From Lumbricus rubellus (taxonomy: Eukaryota; Annelida; Clitellata; Crassiclitellata; Lumbricidae), in the NCBI GenBank assembly GCA_945859605.1, contig OX243815.1, positions 26,129,900-26,193,899 on the forward strand: a stretch of 64,000 bases of DNA. The letters are read 5' to 3'. The notes below the pieces were generated by a model. That model saw nothing but the letters and a program-made list of their open reading frames with translations, had not been told where the DNA came from and ran no database searches. Positions 57,206-64,000 of this stretch are shown here, piece by piece (positions within the stretch are counted from its first letter, which is position 1; each line of letters starts with the position of its first letter). Both the position numbers and the translations under genes were made by a program.

Positions 57206-58025
57206 ATATACAGACATCTCGTCCATATCAATATTTATGGCTCGTATAGACTTATATATTTTAGTCGTCATCTTCACCCGATTACGGTAATAATATATAC
57301 CGTATTATATATAATATTTCATTGGTATATACTATATATATAAATTTATACATCACATGCATCTATTGCCTTTCATAACCAGACCTTTGAGGATCACTGA
57401 CCATACTATATCCACATTATTAGCTAACACATTCACAAGTATATGGACCAACCAGATTTGCTCCTCAATTCTCATCGATATCAGATCTCTGGTCATTTAC
57501 TAATCATAGCATGGTTTTATATTGGTCATAATATCAAACTCTATATAAAAAAAGACTCAAACACTGACATTTAACCTTGTATAACTGATAACCATAAAGC
57601 TATAGTTTTTTAATCCTTAATTGGAATCTACGAACAGATCTGATATCCTTGAAGCCTGACATTGATAAGGATATAAGACCTATTTCTTAGCAGCTATAAG
57701 AAGCTGTACGAGGATTATTTTCCTATCTCCATTAGGACTTATATCCGTAACTCAATCCCAAAAAAACCCCGGATGACTCCGGCCATTGGTGAAATCAAGC
57801 AATAGGAAGCGGCACTATGCATAGAAAATTCTTTGAAAATCCTAATGAGGTCAACAAAAGAAGAAAATTCATTCTTTACCGAAACAAGTTCAAGTAAGAC
57901 AACTCCTTTTTCTCTTGCCTGTTCCAACCCCTTCTGCACTCATTGACCCCCTTCTACACATAGAGAAATAGTGAACCCCTGTTGTGAGTCTGCGGTCTAT
58001 TAAAAAAGTAAAGGAGTCGATGGAA
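57206..58025. other. AT-rich unique sequence, no gene
   Basis: (TATA) clusters lie around 57290-57345. Frames are short and unrecognised. Confidence 0.5.
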
Positions 58026-58063
58026 TTGACCCTGCCATAGAGCTCTATTAACACTGCCTAAAA

Positions 58064-58435
58064 TTGCAATTCCGCTATCAGATATTGACAACTGCTGGTT
58101 CACCACTGGAGTTTTCCCTCTGCATTGAAAGTGAAACTGCCAATGTCATAACTGCTATAAAGGGGAAATTCCTATATTTTCACTTGGCTCGCTTAGGCTA
58201 TAGCTGCCAGACTACGCCGAGCTTTCTCGGTTGTACAGGCTACACAGGACCGTCCATCTGGAATTGCCTATCTTCAAATCTACATTTATCACATCTGACC
58301 AGTCAAATTTTATTTAATAAATCTCTCAAGTCTTTTTCCTTTCGCCTGGGCTGAGAACGCCTCTGAGTAGATTTCTCTAAGGGGCGCTATATAAATCTAT
58401 AAAATGAGCGAACGAATGAATGAATGAATTCATAA
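58064..58435 (+). pseudogene. CR1/L2/Jockey-type LINE C-terminus and 3' tail
   Basis: The end of the plus-strand frame (58244-58354) reads GPSIWNCLSSNLHLSHLTSQ then ILFNKSLKSFSFRLG and stop. This resembles the widespread LINE ORF2 C-terminal pattern (.P.LWN.LP..LR....L..FK..LK..LF). After the stop follow GAACGCCTCTGAGTAG, GGGGCGCTATATAAATC and (GAAT)n, a tail with the stem-loop-like layout of L2/CR1-type 3' ends. The earlier part of the frame is not recognised and may be eroded. The tail matches the 3' ends of the SINE copies in this window. Confidence 0.72.
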
Positions 58436-58439
58436 ATTG

Positions 58440-59615
58440 GGTCCGAGAAATAAAGTTTCTAACTATATATACAGATCGATTTCTGTACTTCTATTCTCCG
58501 CCAAAATATTTGGAACAAAATTATTGTCTCCTACACACGCATAATTAGGCTATACAGATAGTTTTTTTATCGAAAGAGAAAGTACTGTTTCAGTCACAGC
58601 ATGAATTTCAAAAACCAAGCTCGTATGAAATAGTCCAACGACGATGCTGCAAGCACGGAGCGATGTTCGTAGCATCAACATGCAAAGCGACTCGCCTTTC
58701 AGAAGCCTGTTTTTATTGATTGTTTCTATCACGACCATTTGGTTTGGCGGAATACGATACATATAATACACTGTTCACAATCGTCCGGAATATTGCGGTA
58801 TTCTGGAATCACAGCTCGACTTATGGCCAACGATATTCACACACGTGCCGTCGTGCTGCATAATTCTGGTCATGTTAGCCAGCGTTAGCCTGCTGCCTGC
58901 AGTTACCGGCATGAATATCTACTTTGGAATTAGATGCAAATGGATGCAAATAACGGAGGATAGATTAAAGCTGCTACGCGAATGCTGACCGTAATTATTA
59001 TCAAAATATTAATGATCTGTTCTTCGTCCAAGAGTGAAACGACTAATTATAATTAATCGGCAGTGGTATACAACTTTCTAGTGTTTCATATTTTAATTTT
59101 TTTAAATTGACATAGATTACTCCTAATGACAATTGTACGAATTGATTTTTGTTGTCATTTATAAGTTGAATGGTCAGCATGCAGGAGAGAATGTTCATCA
59201 TGCGGGCATATAGTGAGGGTTTGGACTTTGGAATGAAGGTTGAGAGATGGTATGGCAAGGTGTATATCCTGCAGAAAAATCCTGATATGGTTTTTATTTA
59301 GACTATTTTGCAATGGGCATGTTTGCAAAATACGCAGAATATTTTCAGATTTGGTTGTTAACAAGTTGGATATTGTTATTTCGGGGTTTAACCCGTGTGC
59401 CCCCCCCGCCAATACGCACATAGTAAGGGGACGGAGATGGATTGCTGTGATACCTGGAGGGAATGAGATTAAATGTAAAAATTCAGGTGGTACTGTGGGA
59501 CACATTAATTTTTCTCCTGGCGCAACTGTCTATGGTATAAAACGAATAGGCTCATGCATATGCATGAACGACCGGACATAATACGTATAAATCTCCTACT
59601 TATATGAGCCTATAT
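58440..59615. other. Unique sequence, no gene
   Basis: Two overlapping frames of about 115 codons (59155-59581, opposite strands) have no recognisable domain. No other feature. Confidence 0.45.
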
Positions 59616-59621
59616 AGGCGT

Positions 59622-60139
59622 TGTCACAAGTCTTTTCCCTCTTCTTCTCTACGTGTGACCTTCAGTCTCTTCGGAAGCTTCTTCGTATAAGTTCGTGGTA
59701 GCGTAGGCCTATCCCTAGATAACTGTTTCATTAGCTAAATGGCTAGGTTAAAGAATCTACAGTCTTTCACTGTTTTGTTAACCAACAACGACGACGTGTT
59801 TAACTCTTCTTATTATACTCCAAACCGATATAAAGTAAAACGATCAGCAACAACACAACAATGACTACACTTGCGTTATCATAACAACTACACGACTACT
59901 ATCTTCATCAGTCTACTCTATCGCAACTCAACAACAACTCTTACAGCCTATCTCAACGGCTCTCAACACGCAACTCTCCTTCTTCTCTTCCACTCCCTTC
60001 TTGTACAATTAACGTACGCTCGTCTAGACGTCACGTGCTGTCCAGACAATCACCTGTGCAGACGCCGCGCGGCAATTTGCACCTGGCCTACTTACGTCGC
60101 TGTACGACAATCGGCGTGCACTGATTAAATTAGCTGACA
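59622..60139 (-). repeat. 3' LTR, 518 bp (predicted)
   Basis: On the minus strand it begins TGTCAGC immediately after the polypurine tract and ends GTGACA; TGTCA/TGACA is a perfect 5-bp terminal inverted repeat. A TATAATAAGA-like box lies on the minus strand near 59810. The second LTR is not in the window, so the boundaries are inferred from the end rules. Confidence 0.72.
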
Positions 60140-60142
60140 TTA

Positions 60143-60159
60143 CCTCCTTCCTTTCTTTT
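60143..60159 (-). promoter_or_regulatory. Polypurine tract
   Basis: AAAAGAAAGGAAGGAGG on the minus strand, three bases before the LTR start. It is the expected primer for plus-strand DNA synthesis. Confidence 0.85.
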
Positions 60160-60256
60160 GAAGAGAGCTAATTAATCTTAAAAATTAGCGAACGTATAAT
60201 GCTTAAACTAAATACAAACAATTCTTATACTAAATGCAATCACAAAATACCTTATA

Positions 60257-63200
60257 CTACAATCTCGATAAGCAGTCTGCTACTACATTCAACTTTCCTT
60301 TCTTATAGTTCAACAGAATGTCAAAATTTTGCAATGATAAAGACCATCTGACTAACTTAGCAGACTTCGACATTGACTCAGTCAAATAAACTAAAGGATT
60401 ATGATCAGTGAACACATTAATCTTGGAACCAATAATGATTTCTTTCAATTTGTTTAAAGCCCATATGATTGCATAGGCTTCCTTCTCAATCGTCGCCCAT
60501 CTCCTCTGGGTATCTGTCAGCTTCTGGCTGATAAATGAAACGGGACGTTCTATCCCCTCATCGTCCACTTGTGACAGCACAGCCCCCACAGCAAAATCAC
60601 TGCTATCACAGTACAAATTAAATGGTTTGCCAACCTCGAACATGTACAGAATAACATTCGATAAAACAATTTCTTTAAGAGAATCAAAAGATTTCTGGTG
60701 GTCCTGAGTCCAAATAATGTTCTCAGGTGTCTGCTTGCTAGTTAAATCTGTCAATGGTTTAGCAATCTCAGCAAAATTACAAATAAATTGTCTGTAGAAA
60801 CCAAAGAATCCTAACATTTGCTTCACTTGCTTCTTCGTTTCAGGGTTTTTTAAATTAATCAAACTGTCAATCCTATCTGGATTCATCATCTTCTTCCCTG
60901 AACCAATGAGGTGACCGATGAATTTCACCTCACTCTTACCAAACACACATTTCTTCAAGTTCAAAGTTACATTATGCAGTCTTATTTGTTTCAAAAACAA
61001 TTCTAAATGTTTCAAATGAATGTTCCAATCATCAGAATGGACTGCAATGTCATCAACATAGGGTTCAGTAAATGCATCAATCGGTTGCAAAATCATGTTT
61101 ATGGCTTTTACAAAAGTCCGTCCAGAGTTAATCATTCCAAAAGGGACACGTGTAAATTCGTACAGTCCATTATGGGTAACGAATGCGGTTTTCCATTGGT
61201 CGGATTTCTTCACCGGACAAGTCCAGTAAGCACTGCGACAGTCCAAGACGGAAATAAACTTGGATTTCCCGACTTTGCTCAGCACATCGTTGACGATCGG
61301 CATGGGGTATCGACAATTTTCAGTATATGAATTCACGTACCTGTAGTCGCACGCGAGTCTCAAGGATCCGTCCTTCTTCTTGACGATGACCAGCGGACTT
61401 GCCATTCTGCTCGACGACGGCTGAATGATGTTTGCTTTCAGCATCTCTTGTATTTGTTTGTCCACTTCTGCGCGGTATATCAACGGTATTCGATAAGCCG
61501 TGAACTCCTTCTCTCGAAAGTCTGGTCTCAGCACCACTTCGTGTTCTACCAATGTACATAATCCAGGTTTGTCCGAAAATCTGTCTGCATATCGGTTCAG
61601 TACATCCAGTAGCTGTTTCTGTTGCTCGCTCGTAAGATGTCCGATCTGTTCATAGTCCAATTGCAGCGATTTCTGTGTCGTCTCTGCATGGTCTTCTTTC
61701 AATGGTAGCTCTACCACTGATCCGAATTCGTCGTCCTCTTCCACGATGAGACCACACGATAATGTTCTTGCGATGAACTTCCTCATTTTGTTGGCATGGA
61801 CGATTCGTCGGCCGTTTTCATTCATGTCCACCAGATACGAATACTTGGATCTTCTTTGTAGCACTGTACATGGACCATGCCATCGTGAGATCAATTTATT
61901 GGTTGACGTTGGATACAGGACGATGACGTTTTCTCCTGGTTCGAATTCTTTATCCTTGGCCCTCTTGTTGTATTGACTGGCGTATTGTTTTTGCTTTTCC
62001 TCTGCACAATTCTCAGCAAATATCAAAGCTTTCTCCATGTCTGCTCTTAAGTTCTTCAGGTACTTTGCTGGTTGTACTCCAATGTTTGGCGGTAGATTTA
62101 TTTCTTTGGTCCAGCTTTCCTTTAAGATAGTTAATGGTCCTCTTGGCATTTTTCCATACACCAGCAGATATGGTGCCACTCCTGTCGTTGCGTTAGGAAC
62201 TTCTCTCAATGCCCATACGGTAAACGGAATGATTTTATGCCACTGTCTTGGATTTTCCACAATGACATGATGTACCATCTTCTTGAACGTCTGGTTCCAT
62301 CTCTCGACTAATCCGGCTGCCTCTGGATGCCCCGGTGAATCGAATCGTGGACAGCATCCCATCAATTTCAAAAATTCTCTTGTAAGACTGGCTGTAAAAT
62401 TCGTGCCTCTGTCGCTGGTGATCACAGACGGCACCCCCACGTCAATGAAAAGCTTCATCAAAGCTTCGCACACAGCCTTAGCAGTCAATGACTTCAGCAA
62501 GAAGATTGTCGGCCATCTTGTACATGAATCCACTATGCACAAGCAATACTTATGCCCAGCTGCTGACTTCGGTTCTATTGGGCCTACCACGTCCATAGTC
62601 ATCCGTCGGAATGGAACATCTTCCCTTGGAATTGGTGTAATCGGCACTCGATCCATCACCAAACTTCGTGCCTTCAGCTGACACTTCTCACAGGACTTAC
62701 AAAATTTCACCACGTCTCGACGCATCTTTGGCCAGAAAAAGGACAACTTGATTCTCTCTCGTGTCTTCTCTTCTCCCAAGTGTCCGCCAAATACTGACTC
62801 GTGAGCTAATTCCATTACTTGAATTCTTCTCTCTTTCGGTAACACCAACTGATACACAAGCTGATCCAGCATTTGATGCTTCTTATACAGCAATCCATTC
62901 ACCACGATAAACTCTGATCCTTGGTCTTCAGCGATCCTCCACCACGATTTCAGTGACTCGTCATTTCTCTGCTGCTCCTCGAATTTCTTCGCATCTTCCA
63001 GCTGTCTTTCATCGTTCGAATTCTCTGTGAACAAGTCCCTCATACTTGTCTCCAGTTCAGCGTCGCTTCCGGAATCTTCACTATCATTTCGTTCACATGC
63101 AGCCATCTCTTCTTCAGTTTCATTGTTCTCAGATGTTGTTCTTTCGTCATCTTGGATGCTGAATTCATCTTCGCTTTCCGTGTCATCTTCTTGCGAACTT

Positions 63201-64000
63201 TCGTTTATCGTTTCATCTTCTCCGTCTTCGACTTCTGCTCTCCGACTTTGTGCTCTTGTAGTCACATTCGCTTGTAGCTCTCCTTGCAATATACTGATTG
63301 GTGGAACCTCTTTCAGTTCTGCAATTATCTCTGGATGTAGCAGGAACTTTTCTGGATTTTCTTTACACAGTTCTGCTGAAATGCTGGCACACACTAAAGT
63401 TAAATATGGCGCGATATTTATTGTCCTGTCCTCTGTAGCTGCTCCTTCGTTACGACCGCTCATCCGCACTTCGATTTTCACCAACTTAGCTGGAATCGGC
63501 TCTCCAGCTACACATTGCAAATGAACTCTGCCGATTTCTTCTACTGTCGTTCCTTTCAGTAGTTCCTCGTTGATTACTGGTATCTCGGTCCCCGAGTCAA
63601 TCAACGCCTCGACTTGCACAGGCTGCCCATCAGTCCCACGTATCTCCACATTTACATGCTGCAACGATATCTTCTTTATGCGTTGACACTCCTCTTTACT
63701 TTTTGTTTCTCGACAACTTTCTGCAATGGAAGTAGTCTTTATCGCTTCTTTCAGTATGGTGAACTGCGGCGTACACTTCATCACTGACTTTACTTCTGTT
63801 TCTTGGTTGCATTGTTCTTCCCAACCAGGAGGTGCATTTATCACTTGTATCTGGTTTACTCGAAGATTTTCTGCACTTCTGCTAAAGTTCTTCCTCAGAT
63901 TTGCCGCTCCTGGTGCTTGGCAATGTTTTATTAGGTGTTTATCCGAATTGCAATTGTGGCAACGCTTCTTGATAAAACTTCTTTGCTCCTTGTTCTCCCA
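60257..64000 (-). CDS. Gag-Pol polyprotein: zinc knuckle, protease, integrase, RT, RNase H (5' partial)
   Basis: The frame is open from the window edge to the stop at 60257 (1247 codons). Near the edge is a CCHC knuckle (CHNCNSDKHLIKHC, 63920-63962). Numbering from 63844: protease DSG 83-85; acidic linker 203-285; integrase HHCC (His348/355, Cys385/388); catalytic Asp418, Asp478 and Glu514 (exact D-35-E spacing). A GPY/F-like segment (WHGPCTVL) at 655-662 follows. Reverse transcriptase has Asp868 (VLDCRSAYW) and YVDD 929-932. RNase H has DSSDFAVGAVL (Asp1080), Glu1120/1122 and FTDHNP (Asp1147). It ends NVVADCLSRL. No frameshift or stop separates the domains, so gag and pol share a frame at least here. 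All listed catalytic residues are present; whether it is active is unknown. Confidence 0.95.
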   Translation of the reverse strand, partial: WENKEQRSFIKKRCHNCNSDKHLIKHCQAPGAANLRKNFSRSAENLRVNQIQVINAPPGWEEQCNQETEVKSVMKCTPQFTILKEAIKTTSIAESCRETKSKEECQRIKKISLQHVNVEIRGTDGQPVQVEALIDSGTEIPVINEELLKGTTVEEIGRVHLQCVAGEPIPAKLVKIEVRMSGRNEGAATEDRTINIAPYLTLVCASISAELCKENPEKFLLHPEIIAELKEVPPISILQGELQANVTTRAQSRRAEVEDGEDETINESSQEDDTESEDEFSIQDDERTTSENNETEEEMAACERNDSEDSGSDAELETSMRDLFTENSNDERQLEDAKKFEEQQRNDESLKSWWRIAEDQGSEFIVVNGLLYKKHQMLDQLVYQLVLPKERRIQVMELAHESVFGGHLGEEKTRERIKLSFFWPKMRRDVVKFCKSCEKCQLKARSLVMDRVPITPIPREDVPFRRMTMDVVGPIEPKSAAGHKYCLCIVDSCTRWPTIFLLKSLTAKAVCEALMKLFIDVGVPSVITSDRGTNFTASLTREFLKLMGCCPRFDSPGHPEAAGLVERWNQTFKKMVHHVIVENPRQWHKIIPFTVWALREVPNATTGVAPYLLVYGKMPRGPLTILKESWTKEINLPPNIGVQPAKYLKNLRADMEKALIFAENCAEEKQKQYASQYNKRAKDKEFEPGENVIVLYPTSTNKLISRWHGPCTVLQRRSKYSYLVDMNENGRRIVHANKMRKFIARTLSCGLIVEEDDEFGSVVELPLKEDHAETTQKSLQLDYEQIGHLTSEQQKQLLDVLNRYADRFSDKPGLCTLVEHEVVLRPDFREKEFTAYRIPLIYRAEVDKQIQEMLKANIIQPSSSRMASPLVIVKKKDGSLRLACDYRYVNSYTENCRYPMPIVNDVLSKVGKSKFISVLDCRSAYWTCPVKKSDQWKTAFVTHNGLYEFTRVPFGMINSGRTFVKAINMILQPIDAFTEPYVDDIAVHSDDWNIHLKHLELFLKQIRLHNVTLNLKKCVFGKSEVKFIGHLIGSGKKMMNPDRIDSLINLKNPETKKQVKQMLGFFGFYRQFICNFAEIAKPLTDLTSKQTPENIIWTQDHQKSFDSLKEIVLSNVILYMFEVGKPFNLYCDSSDFAVGAVLSQVDDEGIERPVSFISQKLTDTQRRWATIEKEAYAIIWALNKLKEIIIGSKINVFTDHNPLVYLTESMSKSAKLVRWSLSLQNFDILLNYKKGKLNVVADCLSRL

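Larger units (their letters stand above)
59622..64000 (-). mobile_element. Ty3/gypsy LTR retrotransposon with Gmr1-like domain order (5' part off window)
   Basis: Read on the minus strand: zinc knuckle, protease, integrase, reverse transcriptase and RNase H in one frame, then a 97-bp spacer, a polypurine tract and a 3' LTR. The upstream gag portion, primer-binding site and 5' LTR lie beyond position 64000. Integrase before reverse transcriptase is the Ty1/copia order, yet the sequences are of Ty3/gypsy type. This combination is known for Gmr1-like elements of fishes and other deuterostomes. Confidence 0.9.

Noticed and set aside
59155..59581. Overlapping frames of about 115 codons on both strands next to the LTR
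   Set aside because: No domain recognised, and they lie outside the predicted LTR; probably chance.

Overview
This looks like an intergenic or intronic stretch of a large, repeat-rich animal genome. The LTR element at the right edge has a domain order best known from deuterostomes. The P/THAP transposon, the site-specific LINE, the many hAT and mariner miniature elements and the recurrent TAGGCCTA motif also fit a marine deuterostome, perhaps an echinoderm. The sequence alone does not prove that. No complete host gene is visible. Two short minus-strand segments with plausible splice sites (about 2.8 kb and 33.2 kb) are the only hints of host coding sequence.

Four mobile elements carry substantial protein-coding sequence. 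(1) 22670-28103 is a P-element-family DNA transposon. It has perfect 38-bp terminal inverted repeats, a 7-bp GTTATAC duplication, a THAP-domain exon, an intron and a 750-residue transposase exon, and it is interrupted by a single in-frame TGA. (2) 29282-31623 (minus) is the 3' part of a LINE with a restriction-like endonuclease, set between (TTA)n arrays on both sides. (3) 45968-47285 is an hAT relic that keeps only the transposase C-terminus and has another element nested in it. (4) 59622-64000 (minus) is a Ty3/gypsy-type LTR retrotransposon with integrase upstream of reverse transcriptase (Gmr1-like order). Its LTR, polypurine tract and long open pol reading frame are present, and the gag side runs off the window.

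Around these lie miniature elements with visible target duplications: hAT type at 3158, 8954 and 56720; TA-flanked mariner type at 692, 5895, 45208 and 50337; and TTAA-flanked at 37275, 38255 and 52086. There are also tRNA-derived SINEs of two families (299; 17277, 21540, 27374 plus fragments) and LINE C-terminal fragments (11144, 13688, 16497, 26918, 58064). Several LINE fragments end in (GAT)n tails that merge into microsatellites, and the SINE tails match the 3' end of the LINE fragment at 58 kb, suggesting a LINE-SINE partnership.

Much of the rest is simple sequence: long (ATGT)n, (TCTA)n, (CT)n, (ATC)n, (GGA)n, (CAGG)n and (TTA)n arrays, and minisatellites with 12-, 36-, 48- and 168-bp periods. 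These arrays produce many long but meaningless reading frames. The remaining stretches are AT-rich unique sequence without recognisable genes.
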